Origin: Nakamurella silvestris | GTDB lineage: Bacteria; Actinomycetota; Actinomycetes; Mycobacteriales; Nakamurellaceae | DNA length: 64,000 nt | Direction: 5' to 3' | Assembly: GCA_003576535.1 (NCBI GenBank) | Contig: QXCQ01000126.1 | Coordinates: 1-64,000 of the forward strand | Part shown: positions 1-8,094 of the stretch, in pieces | How positions within the stretch are numbered: position 1 is the first letter of the stretch | Layout: each line of letters starts with the position of its first letter | The notes under the pieces: model-generated | Seen by the model: only the letters and a program-made list of their open reading frames with translations | What the model was told of the DNA's origin: nothing | Database searches by the model: none | Translations under genes and position numbers: made by a program

Positions 1-497
1 GTGGCCTGTTCGACCATGGTGTTCTCGGCGAGGGCGACCAGTGCCGGGCTCAGCTCGGCGGGCAGGTTGTTCAGGAAACGGATCGTGATCCCGGCCGATT
101 CGGCCCCGATCTGGCCGGCGGTGAGGGCGGCGGCCAGGACGGGGCGGGTCGGGGTGGTCACGGTACCGGTGGGGTGGGTGATGGGCAGGGTGTCGCGGGC
201 GGTGAGGACGCGGGTGCGGGCCTCGCCGTCGGAGATTCGGCACATCTGGCGGAGCATCACGGCGGTGGAGGAACACCCGCGTGGCCCGGCCAGGCCACGC
301 CGGTCGATCTGCCCGGCCTGCAGGACCTGGAGGGCGAACAGGCGGCGAGCGGAGGTTTCGGCGTGTTGGACCAGGGTGGTCAGGTCGGTGTCGGTGGTGC
401 GGGTCCATGGGGCGGACAGGAGCCGTTCCAGGGCAGCGTCCAGTACCGCGAGATCGGCCCGGATCTCCTCGGTCGGCGTCGAGAACCCTTGTTCCAT
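1..497 (-). CDS. DUF222 domain protein, 5' part (gene runs off the window)
   Basis: The minus strand is open from an ATG at 495-497 to the window edge, giving about 165 residues that begin MEQGFSTPTEEIRADL. The sequence resembles the N-terminal DUF222 region found in actinobacterial proteins that usually end in an HNH nuclease domain; the C-terminal half lies outside the window, so the nuclease domain is not seen. Such genes are often present in many copies per genome and their role is unsettled. No ribosome binding site is obvious. The family call rests on the helical Leu/Arg/Ala pattern around LVQHAETSARRLFALQVLQ and VLTARDTLPITHPTG, and is moderately secure. Confidence 0.7.
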   Translation of the reverse strand, partial: MEQGFSTPTEEIRADLAVLDAALERLLSAPWTRTTDTDLTTLVQHAETSARRLFALQVLQAGQIDRRGLAGPRGCSSTAVMLRQMCRISDGEARTRVLTARDTLPITHPTGTVTTPTRPVLAAALTAGQIGAESAGITIRFLNNLPAELSPALVALAENTMVEQA

Positions 498-667
498 AAC
501 ACAAACGCTAGACCGCACCACCGACAGTCGCGCTGCGTTACCCCGACCTGACGGGCTGTTCAATGATCACGGTCACACACTCCGGCGGACGGGTGAACCG
601 GTCAACAGGACGCGCGGCAAGAGGCTACGGGCCAAGGGGAAAGCGTCCTCGAGCGGCCGAGGACCGC

Positions 668-1024
668 CTACCGGTAGTCATCAAGATCGGACTCCAGATA
701 ACGATCCAACGCGGCCGCACCCTGGCCTTCCGACTCGGCAAGATCGGCCATGCCGTTGAGGATCGCCTGGGTTTGATACCGGCTCTCACGCCGCCACAGG
801 TAGAAGGCCATCAGAACGACCCCCATCACCAATGAGATGGTGATGACGAGGATTCCTGGCCATAGCCGTTCGAATGCGCTGTCTCCGCTCTGCCGGCCCA
901 ACAACAGGATGCCGAACACGAAGAGGGCAGGCCCGCCCCACTGGAACAGGCGCATCCATGCGCCGTCCGGCCAGGACGGCCTGAACTCCGCCTCCGGTCG
1001 ACGTGAGCCGATCCTGTTCCCCAT
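668..1024 (-). CDS. small membrane protein of unknown function
   Basis: This predicted 118-residue protein has two hydrophobic segments, roughly residues 28-44 (GGPALFVFGILLL) and 57-77 (ILVITISLVMGVVLMAFYLW), followed by a charged acidic tail ending SDLDDYR. I chose the ATG at 1024 because GGGAGGG lies just upstream of it; an in-frame ATG at 1063 would add 13 residues. It stands alone between the DUF222 gene and the sigma-factor remnant. I do not recognise a family. Two membrane segments and a cytoplasmic acidic tail are all that can be said. Confidence 0.6.
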   Translation of the reverse strand: MGNRIGSRRPEAEFRPSWPDGAWMRLFQWGGPALFVFGILLLGRQSGDSAFERLWPGILVITISLVMGVVLMAFYLWRRESRYQTQAILNGMADLAESEGQGAAALDRYLESDLDDYR

Positions 1025-1111
1025 CCCATGCCCTCCCGGCCTGAACAGCTGATATGCGCCCAACTGTTCCAGGCGACAACCTAACGCGTGGCGACACGCC
1101 TGTCACCAGGA

Positions 1112-1570
1112 GCGGACAACCGAGATGAATTTGTGCCCTGGATGGACGAAGTACGCACCGGAGGAGAGCACTAGACCCCTGCCGGACGTGTAGCGGACGC
1201 GAACGGTTCCGGATCTGGGTAGGGTCACCGGAGGTACGTCGAACCTCCCGACGCGGATACCTAGGGGATCCTGGTGAACCTGAACAATGACGAGTGGCGC
1301 CGCTGAAACATGGTCTTAGAAGTCCCAACCGCGAACTCCGCGCTTCCGCCCGTGCCTGCCAGGTTCCACAAAGCCGAAGACCGATTGGACATTGCCACCG
1401 CTTTGCGGGCGTTGCCATTGCTGAGCAGAGGTATTCTGATCCGCGGCTATCTGGAAGACCTCACCTTCGAGGACGCATCAAGGCTGGTGATATTCCCGGA
1501 GGGTACTGTGCGCCGGACAGCGGCGTGGGGTCACGGCGAACGACTCAACCCTTACCGGTATCAAGAGTGA
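1112..1570 (+). pseudogene. decayed SigE-family (ECF) sigma factor
   Basis: An open frame at 1310-1570 encodes 86 residues whose middle (RLDIATALRALPLLSRGILI, then GYLEDLTFEDASRL and PEGTVRRTAAWGHGERL) reads like sigma region 4 of actinobacterial SigE-type factors. It has no region 2. Upstream, other frames still encode pieces of the missing half: ADNRDEFVPWMDEVR near 1112-1156 and ILVNLNNDEWRR followed by a stop near 1267-1305, resembling the start and the end of region 2. Several frameshifts and stops separate these pieces, so the gene looks broken. The next gene downstream encodes a one-helix membrane protein, the same order as the intact sigma pair at 26.8-28.6 kb. Confidence 0.6.
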
Positions 1571-1582
1571 AGATGACGCGAG

Positions 1583-2434
1583 ATGACCGACCGAGAAGGA
1601 CATTCGTGCCGAACTCGCGCGCACCTGTCGATTGCCGCCGGGAACGAGCGGAATATTCAAGTCGTGCACGCCGCAGCACAACGACGCAGCTTGATCGACG
1701 CCGACGACGCAGGCTCGGCCGCTACGACGCGACGGCCTCGGCGGCTCGGTAGGTTGTCACCACGACTACTGGCCGTGGTTTCGGCACTCGTGATCGCTTT
1801 CCTCGCAGTCGGAGCTGCAGTCCTGTTCTCCGACCCGGACAGCAGCACTGCCTCGCCCGCGCCGATCACTTCCACTCCGGACCAACCGCGGCCGGCAACC
1901 GTATCCGAACGCACCGCCACACGCATCTCGTCGCAGGTCCCACCTGTCTCATCCATGGCGGGCACCACCGAGACCTCCGCAAACCCATCTGACATCACCA
2001 GCGCCGATCTCGTCGGGCGCTGGTTGCTGACTTCCGTCGATCTTCACGACGGTGGCGGTCCGCATGACACCACCCAGGCCGGCTGTCACGCCACCTTCAC
2101 CGCCAGCGATTTCAGGGTCGACATCGGCCCCGAATACATCACCTACCGGGCCGCCCCCTACCGCATCTCCGGCGGGAACGTCGTTCATTTCCAGGCGATG
2201 CTGTTCCCCCAAGGCATGGAGGGGCATCCTTCGGGTGACGCAGGGAGTTATGCCTTCCTGGCAATTCAAAGCTTCGGCCAGCTGTCAGGGCCGGTGGAGG
2301 CGAACCTGACCGGAAAGGAACTCGTCTTCCACATCGAGACCACCTATCTGACCACCGCAGAGATGACCCAGAGCCCGGCTGCAACCCAGACGAAGGACCG
2401 CACTTTCGCTTTCACCTACCAAGGACCGGGCTGA
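1583..2434 (+). CDS. single-pass membrane protein, probable sigma-factor partner
   Basis: The 283-residue product has an Arg-rich cytoplasmic N-terminus, one membrane helix at about residues 61-83 (LLAVVSALVIAFLAVGAAVLF), a Pro/Ser/Thr-rich linker to about 130, and a C-terminal extracytoplasmic domain starting near LVGRWLLTSVDLHDGGG. The domain's opening (a GRW motif followed by beta-rich sequence) recalls small lipocalin- or META-like folds, but this is only an impression. It starts 12 bases after the decayed sigma gene, so the two were probably one operon. No zinc-binding anti-sigma motif is visible in the N-terminus. If the sigma factor is dead, this gene may be an orphan. The first 30 residues could be a non-native frame. 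Confidence 0.6.
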   Translation: MTDREGHSCRTRAHLSIAAGNERNIQVVHAAAQRRSLIDADDAGSAATTRRPRRLGRLSPRLLAVVSALVIAFLAVGAAVLFSDPDSSTASPAPITSTPDQPRPATVSERTATRISSQVPPVSSMAGTTETSANPSDITSADLVGRWLLTSVDLHDGGGPHDTTQAGCHATFTASDFRVDIGPEYITYRAAPYRISGGNVVHFQAMLFPQGMEGHPSGDAGSYAFLAIQSFGQLSGPVEANLTGKELVFHIETTYLTTAEMTQSPAATQTKDRTFAFTYQGPG

Positions 2435-2715
2435 GGATCAGGCAGTTCCCTATGGATCACATCAGCCCCGTTGGCGCAGCCGTTTCGTGCGTAAGGCTGC
2501 GCCGGCCGGCCGCTGTGGAGTCACAGCGGACGCGAGCAGGCCGCGTGCGCCGAATGCGACGGACATCCGGGGTGATAGGAGGTCCGAAGTGATGGTGGAG
2601 CGTCCAGCGAATTCGGCCAACTGTCATTCTGGGCACCAACAGGTGGGTACACCAATGGGAACACCAACCAGGAATTGTGACTGATCGTTCTGGTCTATCT
2701 TCCCAGGTGGGACAT

Positions 2716-2791
2716 GGTGCCCCCGGTCGGACTCGAACCGACACTGAAACGATTTTAAGTCGCCTTCCTCTGCCGATTGGGATACGGGGGC
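2716..2791 (-). tRNA. tRNA with UAA anticodon (Leu), short variable arm
   Basis: The minus strand folds into a full 76-nt cloverleaf including an encoded CCA end. The acceptor stem is GCCCCCG/CGGGGGC, the D arm contains GG, the anticodon stem is GGCGA/TCGTT around the loop CTTAAAA, and the T arm is GTCGG-TTCGAGT-CCGAC. The discriminator base is A. The anticodon reads UAA, the leucine codon UUA. The variable region is only about 5 nt (TCAGT), whereas bacterial leucine tRNAs normally carry a long variable arm. The 281 bases between this gene and the membrane protein upstream (2435-2715) show no gene or strong signal. Confidence 0.9.
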
Positions 2792-2811
2792 CAACCGAGC
2801 TGCCTGCAATC

Positions 2812-3777
2812 CTAGTTCGTCCTGGGCCAGGCCAGCGACATGGCCAGACCATCGAGGATGTCGTGCTCGGACACGATGATGTCGTCGACGGCGGTGCGCT
2901 CACGCACCAGATCGACCAGAGTTTCCAGGACCAGCGCCCCTCCCCCGATGACGTCCACCCGGCCGGAGTGCATGTACCCCAAGGCCGCCCGGTGTGCCCG
3001 GGTGGCACCGAGGAAGAAGTGCGCCGCCGCCTTCACCTTCCCGACCGGAATCCGGGACAGGTGGATCAGATTGGGGTCGTAGGCGCTCAGCCCCAAGGCT
3101 GCCGCCGCCACCGTGGTCGCGGTGCCGGAGACCGGCACCAGGGTCCGGACCTGTTCCACCGGAAGCTGTTTCAACCCCTCGAGCAAGATGTCGTGGGCCC
3201 AGGCGCGGGCCTGGATTATCTCGTGGGCGGTGGGCGGGTCCCCGTGCAGCAGCCGCTCGGTGATCCGCACACAACCGATGTCCATACTGACCGACCCGGC
3301 CAGCTGGACCTCACCGTCGACGATGCTGCCGACCACCATTTCGGTTGACCCGCCGCCGATGTCGACCACCATGAACGGGCCCTCGGCCGGATCCAGATCG
3401 GCGACCGCCCCACGGAAGGACAGCTCCGCCTCCTCGACCCCGGTGATCACCTCCGGGTCCTGCCCCAGGGTGGACCGCACCATCGAGACGAAGTCCTGCC
3501 GGTTGGCTGCATCTCGGGTCGCCGACGTCGCCGCCATCCGTACCCGGATCGCCCCCGATGCCCGGAGGATCGCGTTGTAGTCGGCCAGTGCTGCCCACGT
3601 CCGGTCGATCGCGGCCGGCTGCAGGCTCCCCGTCGCGTCCACCCCTTCACCCAGCCGGACGACCCGCATCTCGCGGTGCACATCCGTCAGCACCAGCCCG
3701 CTGTCCGTCTCCTCCAGATCGGCCACCAACAGCCGGATCGAGTTCGTACCGCAGTCGATCGCCGCCACCCTCGACAT
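2812..3777 (-). CDS. ppx: Ppx/GppA-family phosphatase (exopolyphosphatase)
   Basis: The 321-residue protein begins MSRVAAIDCGTNSIRLLVAD, the phosphate-1 motif of the ASKHA fold, and has the DIGGGSTE phosphate-2 motif near residue 136. This is the Ppx/GppA family, which removes terminal phosphates from polyphosphate or converts pppGpp to ppGpp; actinobacterial single-domain forms of about 310-320 residues are typical. The start at 3777 removes 29 Arg-rich residues of the longer frame, which do not look like part of the family. It lies one base downstream of rhaM and is probably co-transcribed with it. The choice between polyphosphate and pppGpp as substrate cannot be made from sequence. Confidence 0.9.
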   Translation of the reverse strand: MSRVAAIDCGTNSIRLLVADLEETDSGLVLTDVHREMRVVRLGEGVDATGSLQPAAIDRTWAALADYNAILRASGAIRVRMAATSATRDAANRQDFVSMVRSTLGQDPEVITGVEEAELSFRGAVADLDPAEGPFMVVDIGGGSTEMVVGSIVDGEVQLAGSVSMDIGCVRITERLLHGDPPTAHEIIQARAWAHDILLEGLKQLPVEQVRTLVPVSGTATTVAAAALGLSAYDPNLIHLSRIPVGKVKAAAHFFLGATRAHRAALGYMHSGRVDVIGGGALVLETLVDLVRERTAVDDIIVSEHDILDGLAMSLAWPRTN

Positions 3778-3778
3778 C

Positions 3779-4129
3779 TCAGCCCGCCGTTTCCGTTGCC
3801 GCGATCTGGTCCTCCAGGTGGAAGACCTCCTCCAACACCACAAAGGTCTCGTCCGGCCGGACATCGTCCCCCGCGAGGAAGAAGTCCCCCATCGCGGCCT
3901 GCCACCGAGCGTTCACCTCCTGCAGTTCCATCGCCCGCTGCGCCGCCGGGAAGTCCTCGCAGATCAGATACCCGACCAGCAGTCCGTCCGGCCGCAGGAA
4001 CAACGAATAGTCGTTCCAACCGGTGCTTTTCAGCGCCGCCAGCATTTCCGGCCACACCGCTGCATGCGCCGCCTTGTACTCATCCGCCCGCGCCGGATCG
4101 ATCCGGGTGGTGAAACAGATCCGTGTCAT
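3779..4129 (-). CDS. rhaM: L-rhamnose mutarotase
   Basis: The 116-residue protein matches the compact RhaM family: MTRICFTTRIDPARADEYKA at the start, a HAAVWPEML segment whose His is the expected catalytic residue, then YSLFLRPDGLLVGYL and a C-terminal FHLEDQ. RhaM interconverts the alpha and beta anomers of L-rhamnose ahead of the isomerase. No other rhamnose catabolic gene is adjacent, but a secreted rhamnosidase-like protein is encoded 5 kb away. The start overlaps the stop of the T7SS-associated gene by 4 bases (ATGA), suggesting translational coupling in an operon that ends with ppx. Confidence 0.9.
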   Translation of the reverse strand: MTRICFTTRIDPARADEYKAAHAAVWPEMLAALKSTGWNDYSLFLRPDGLLVGYLICEDFPAAQRAMELQEVNARWQAAMGDFFLAGDDVRPDETFVVLEEVFHLEDQIAATETAG

Positions 4130-4776
4130 ACCGTCGCCCCACCGTCAGCAGAACCCGAGTCAGAACCCGAGCCGGCGGTGCTACCGGAATCGGCACCATC
4201 CGACAGCAGGTAGTCCGCCGACAACGGGTACTGCCCCGGCGAGCCCTCGTTGATGATCACAAAGGTCGTCGGCTCGGCGAACTCCCGGATCTCCTCCAAC
4301 GTGGTCTGCCGCAGATCCTCCCCCTCCGGCGCGTGGGCCGGGTCGGAGAACAGGTGGATCTGGGGCCTACCGTCCGGCCCGAGCACCATCACAAAGGCGT
4401 CATCTGCTCCGGCGTACGCGTACAGCGTCGCCTCCGTCAGCACCTCAGCCACCTGCGCCGGTGAGGCCCAACCCGTTGCGGCCCACTGGGTCACCGCGTC
4501 GAGCAGGTCCGTGGGTTCCGGCCACTTCAGCGCCACCGGGGTCGGCCGGTACTTCTCGTTCGGCCGGAAGGTCTCGTCGATCTCCCCGTTCTCGTCGACC
4601 TTCCAGGCCCCGATGATGCCCTCGGTCGGCACCGATCCGTCCGCCTCCAGGGCAGGGTCCACGGCGTACGTCCATTGGCCGGGGTTCTGCCGGGCGTGTT
4701 CACGCAGGGAATCGGTGATCGGCGGGGCAGCCACCGGCACTTTGCCCGCAGTCGGTTCGGTCACGTCCGGTGTCAC
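4126..4776 (-). CDS. type VII secretion system-associated protein (TNAM-like)
   Basis: The 216-residue product carries the conserved core seen in actinobacterial T7SS-associated proteins: PPITDSLREHARQNPGQW, then EGIIGAWKVDENGEI, FRPNEKYRPTP and LKWPEPTDLLDAVTQWAATG, followed by an SseB-like C-terminal half with VMVLGPDGRPQIHLFSDP. The tail is a low-complexity Ser/Gly/Asp stretch. The start is GTG with AGGAAA just upstream. No ESX/EccC or WXG100 genes are in the window, so the partner system is unseen. It heads the small operon with rhaM and ppx, a grouping that has no clear functional logic. Confidence 0.75.
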   Translation of the reverse strand: MTPDVTEPTAGKVPVAAPPITDSLREHARQNPGQWTYAVDPALEADGSVPTEGIIGAWKVDENGEIDETFRPNEKYRPTPVALKWPEPTDLLDAVTQWAATGWASPAQVAEVLTEATLYAYAGADDAFVMVLGPDGRPQIHLFSDPAHAPEGEDLRQTTLEEIREFAEPTTFVIINEGSPGQYPLSADYLLSDGADSGSTAGSGSDSGSADGGATV

Positions 4777-4986
4777 TTTCCTCGGGGCCGGCCAGGCCGG
4801 TCACAGCTGTCGGTTCGGCACTCGCTTCACGCGCCGGGTTCGGCGCAGATGGACCGCGCCCCCTCAATCCTGCCCTGCCCCACCCTCGGGGCACAGCCGA
4901 GCGGCCGCCCGGCCCCTGACGAGTTCCCCACACCCTCGCCGACCAGCGCGGACAGACGGGCCCCAAACGGACCAGCTGGGAGAGGG

Positions 4987-5700
4987 TCAGCCGACACCGG
5001 TGTCCGTGTAGAACCCGTTGATGTGGGCCGTGACGGCGAGCGAGGCGTCACCACCGCGCCCCGCGGCCACGGCGGCCAGGATCCCCCGGTGCTCCCCGCG
5101 CAGCCGAGCGGCCATCTCCTCCCAGTCGGCCACCCGGTCGACAGCGGCGGTCACGTAGGCGTGGATTCCTTGACGCATCGCCGTCATCACCGCCGAGACC
5201 ACGATGTTCCCGGCGAGCTCGGCAAGGATGACGTGGAAATCCGCATCCAGCGCCAAGAAGTCCGAGCGGCTGAGCTCAGGTGCGTCCATGGCGTCCAGCA
5301 GCGCGGTCGCCGGCCGCAGGTCGATCTCCTCGGCACCGGCCACCCGATCCGCAGCCCCGGCCACCGACCAGGATTCGATCAGCACACGCGCGCCGACGAT
5401 GTCACCCACCGGAAGATGCCGACTGGCCAGGTGCCAGCGCAGGGCCATCGCGATCGGGGCGGCCGGTTCGGCGATGATCACCGCCCCGGCCTCCGGCCCG
5501 GAGCCGACGGCGGTGCGGATCATGCCCATCGCCTCGAGCACCTTGATGGCCTCCCGCACACTCGCCCGGGACACCCCGTACCGCTCGGCGAGGATCCGTT
5601 CCCCGGGCAGGCGGCCGCCGACCCCCAGTTTCCCGGCGAGCAGATCCTCCTCGATCCGGGCCAGCACCAGCTGGTACGTGCGGGTCGCGGCCATCTGCAT
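4987..5700 (-). CDS. GntR/FadR-family regulator, probable repressor of lutABC
   Basis: The 237-residue protein has an N-terminal winged helix (LLAGKLGVGGRLPGERILAE, then RYGVSRASVREAIKVLEAMG, residues about 15-75) and a C-terminal all-helical FCD ligand domain with the usual Asp/His metal residues (FLALDADFHVILAELAGN). FadR-subfamily members beside lut genes (LldR/LutR type) respond to L-lactate. The gene is divergent from lutA and a perfect palindrome matching the FadR-family operator sits between them. The start at 5700 drops 49 residues of a longer frame that runs across the operator and promoter; ATG at 5694 is also possible. Confidence 0.88.
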   Translation of the reverse strand: MQMAATRTYQLVLARIEEDLLAGKLGVGGRLPGERILAERYGVSRASVREAIKVLEAMGMIRTAVGSGPEAGAVIIAEPAAPIAMALRWHLASRHLPVGDIVGARVLIESWSVAGAADRVAGAEEIDLRPATALLDAMDAPELSRSDFLALDADFHVILAELAGNIVVSAVMTAMRQGIHAYVTAAVDRVADWEEMAARLRGEHRGILAAVAAGRGGDASLAVTAHINGFYTDTGVG

Positions 5701-5759
5701 CCGTTCGGTGGGCCCGGATCCGGGCGTGGGTGTTGTGCTACGAGCTACCGCTAGCTTAC

Positions 5760-5774
5760 TGTGGTCAGACCACA
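5760..5774. promoter_or_regulatory. operator palindrome TGTGGTCAGACCACA
   Basis: The site has two perfect 7-base arms (TGTGGTC and GACCACA) around one central base. The core TGGTCnGACCA is the known recognition pattern of FadR-subfamily GntR regulators. It lies 33 bases upstream of the lutA start and about 60 bases upstream of the regulator start, placed to control both divergent promoters. The regulator at 4987-5700 is the obvious candidate to bind it. Confidence 0.85.
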
Positions 5775-5806
5775 CAAATCCTCCACCGCCGCGGAGTGTT
5801 CTCTCG

Positions 5807-6556
5807 ATGCGTATCGCCCTGTTCGCCACCTGTATGGCCGACGCCATGTTCCCGCAGGTCGCCGTTTCGACCGTTCGACTGCTCGAACGCCTCGGCCACC
5901 AGGTGGTCTTCCCCGGACGTCAGACCTGCTGCGGGCAGATGCACGTCAACACCGGGTACCTGCCCGAGGCCGTCCCCCTGGTCCGCCACCACGTGGAGGT
6001 CTTCGAGGAGTCCAGTTGGGACTACGTGGTCGCCCCCTCCGGCTCCTGTGTCGGCTCCGTCCGCCACCAGCACGCGATGGTCGCCCGCCGCGTCGGTGAC
6101 GAGAACCTCGCCGAACGCGCCGAGGAGATCGCCGGCCGCACCTACGAACTCTCCGAACTGCTGGTCGACGTGCTCAAGGTGACCGATGTCGGCGCCTACT
6201 ACCCGCACCGCGTCACCTACCACCCCACCTGCCACTCCCTGCGGATGCTGCGGGTCGGTGAGAAACCGCTGAAACTCCTGCAGGCCGTCGAGGAGATCGA
6301 CCTGGTGGAACTGCCCCAGGCCGATGTCTGCTGCGGTTTCGGTGGCACCTTCTCCCTGAAGAACGCCCCGGTCTCCGGCGCGATGCTGGAGGACAAGATG
6401 ACCAACGTGCTGGCCACCAAGGCCGACGTCTGCAGTGCCGGCGACTCCTCCTGCCTCATGCACATCGGCGGCGGCCTGTCCCGGCTCAAGTCCGGCGTCC
6501 GCACCGTCCACCTCGCCGAGATCCTCGCCTCCACCCGAGCGGAACCCACACGATGA
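5807..6556 (+). CDS. lutA: L-lactate utilisation protein LutA (CCG-domain subunit)
   Basis: The 249-residue protein starts MRIALFATCMADAMFPQ and contains two cysteine-rich CCG domains: TCCGQMHVNTGY (about residue 41) and VCCGFGGTFSLKN (about residue 178), plus PTCHSLRMLR. LutA works with LutB and LutC as an iron-sulfur L-lactate oxidising complex delivering electrons to the membrane. The ATG at 5807 has GGAG 10 bases upstream; a longer open frame running from 5204 overlaps the regulator and is not coding. It overlaps lutB by 4 bases (ATGA). Control by the GntR protein through the adjacent palindrome is inferred. Confidence 0.93.
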   Translation: MRIALFATCMADAMFPQVAVSTVRLLERLGHQVVFPGRQTCCGQMHVNTGYLPEAVPLVRHHVEVFEESSWDYVVAPSGSCVGSVRHQHAMVARRVGDENLAERAEEIAGRTYELSELLVDVLKVTDVGAYYPHRVTYHPTCHSLRMLRVGEKPLKLLQAVEEIDLVELPQADVCCGFGGTFSLKNAPVSGAMLEDKMTNVLATKADVCSAGDSSCLMHIGGGLSRLKSGVRTVHLAEILASTRAEPTR

Positions 6557-8094
6557 CGACCTTCCTCGGTATTCCGATCCGCCGCCACGCCGATCCGAGT
6601 TCCCCGTTGCGCGAAGGGGAATCGTTCCCGCACGCCGCCAGGCGGGAGGTCAACAACGAGCAGCTGCGCGGCAACCTGAGCCGCGCCACCGCCACCATCC
6701 GCGGCAAACGCGCCGCCGTCGTCGCCGAATGCGCCGACTGGGAGCAACTGCGTGACGCCGGTTCGGCGATCAAGGCCGACGTGATGTCCCGGCTCCCGGA
6801 GCTGCTGGAGGAACTCGAACGCAATGTGATCGCCCGTGGCGGAACGGTCCACTGGGCGGCCGATGCGGCCGAGGCCAACGAGATCGTCGCCCGGATCGCG
6901 AAGTCCAAGGGTGTCGACGAGTTGGTCAAGGTGAAATCCATGGCCACCCAGGAGATCGGACTCAACGAATACCTCGAAGAGGTCGGGATCGCCGCCCTGG
7001 AAACCGATCTGGCCGAACTCATCGTCCAGCTCGGCCACGACAAGCCCTCCCACATCCTCGTCCCGGCGATCCACCGCAACCGGGCCGAGATCCGGGAGAT
7101 CTTCCTCCGCGAGATGCCCGAGGTGCCGGCCGATCTCACCGACGACCCCCGTCAACTGGCGATGGCCGCCCGGGAGCATCTGCGCCGCAAGTTCCTCACC
7201 GCCAAGGTCGCGGTGTCCGGGGCCAACTTCGCCGTCGCCGACACCGGCACCCTGGCGGTCGTGGAGTCCGAGGGGAACGGCCGAATGTGCCTCACCCTGC
7301 CCGAGACCCTGATCACCGTCATGGGTATCGAGAAGTTGATTCCCACCTGGCAGGACCTGGAGGTCTTCTTCCAGCTCCTCCCCCGCTCCTCCACCGGTGA
7401 GCGGATGAACCCCTACACCTCGCTGTGGACCGGCGTCACCCCCGGTGACGGACCGCAGGAGTTCCACCTGATCCTCCTCGACAACGGCCGGACCAACGCC
7501 CTGGCCGACGAGATGGGACGCGCTGCCCTGCACTGCATCCGCTGTTCGGCCTGCCTGAACGTCTGCCCGGTCTACGAACGCGCCGGCGGCCACGCCTACG
7601 GCTCGGTCTACCCCGGGCCGATCGGGGCCATCCTCACCCCGCAGCTCACCGGGATGCACGGGCACAACGACCCGAACTCCACCCTCCCCTACGCCTCCTC
7701 CCTGTGCGGTGCCTGTTTCGACGCCTGCCCGGTGAAGATCGACATCCCCACCATGCTGGTCGAGCTGCGAGCCCAGTCCGTCGACTCCGACCGCGGCCGT
7801 AAGGTCCCCGGTGGTTGGTCCTCGGCGATGAAGGCGATGTCCTGGATCATGGCTGACGACAAGCGTTTCCGCGCCGCCGAGAAGGGGCTGGCCGCCGGGC
7901 GGCTGATCGCCGGTCCGGACAAGAAGATCACCAAGCTCCCCTGGCCGGTCAACGGCTGGTCCTCCACCCGGGACACGCCCGCGCCGCCGAAGGAGACCTT
8001 CCGCCAGTGGTGGGCCGCCAACCGGGCCGATGGGTCCGACGGCGACCGTGCACCCGAGCACAACCAGAAACCCGAAGGGACAGAAGGACCATGA
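6553..8094 (+). CDS. lutB: L-lactate utilisation iron-sulfur protein LutB
   Basis: The 513-residue product has the LutB layout: an LUD domain over about residues 60-300, then two ferredoxin-type clusters with CIRCSACLNVCP (about residue 329) and CGACFDACP (about residue 386). In LutABC the 4Fe-4S clusters carry electrons from lactate oxidation. The C-terminus continues about 80 residues past the second cluster and ends in a polar tail, at the long end for the family. It overlaps both neighbours by ATGA, so lutABC is one tightly coupled operon. Confidence 0.94.
   Translation: MTTFLGIPIRRHADPSSPLREGESFPHAARREVNNEQLRGNLSRATATIRGKRAAVVAECADWEQLRDAGSAIKADVMSRLPELLEELERNVIARGGTVHWAADAAEANEIVARIAKSKGVDELVKVKSMATQEIGLNEYLEEVGIAALETDLAELIVQLGHDKPSHILVPAIHRNRAEIREIFLREMPEVPADLTDDPRQLAMAAREHLRRKFLTAKVAVSGANFAVADTGTLAVVESEGNGRMCLTLPETLITVMGIEKLIPTWQDLEVFFQLLPRSSTGERMNPYTSLWTGVTPGDGPQEFHLILLDNGRTNALADEMGRAALHCIRCSACLNVCPVYERAGGHAYGSVYPGPIGAILTPQLTGMHGHNDPNSTLPYASSLCGACFDACPVKIDIPTMLVELRAQSVDSDRGRKVPGGWSSAMKAMSWIMADDKRFRAAEKGLAAGRLIAGPDKKITKLPWPVNGWSSTRDTPAPPKETFRQWWAANRADGSDGDRAPEHNQKPEGTEGP

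Noticed and set aside
2620-2715. Phage attachment site beside the tRNA
   Set aside because: The GGTGGGTACACCAATGGGAA stretch near the tRNA 3' end looked repeat-like, but there is no integrase and no second copy of the tRNA end.
5204-5806. N-terminal extension of LutA
   Set aside because: The longer frame overlaps the GntR gene and the operator, and LutA proteins begin at MRIALF.
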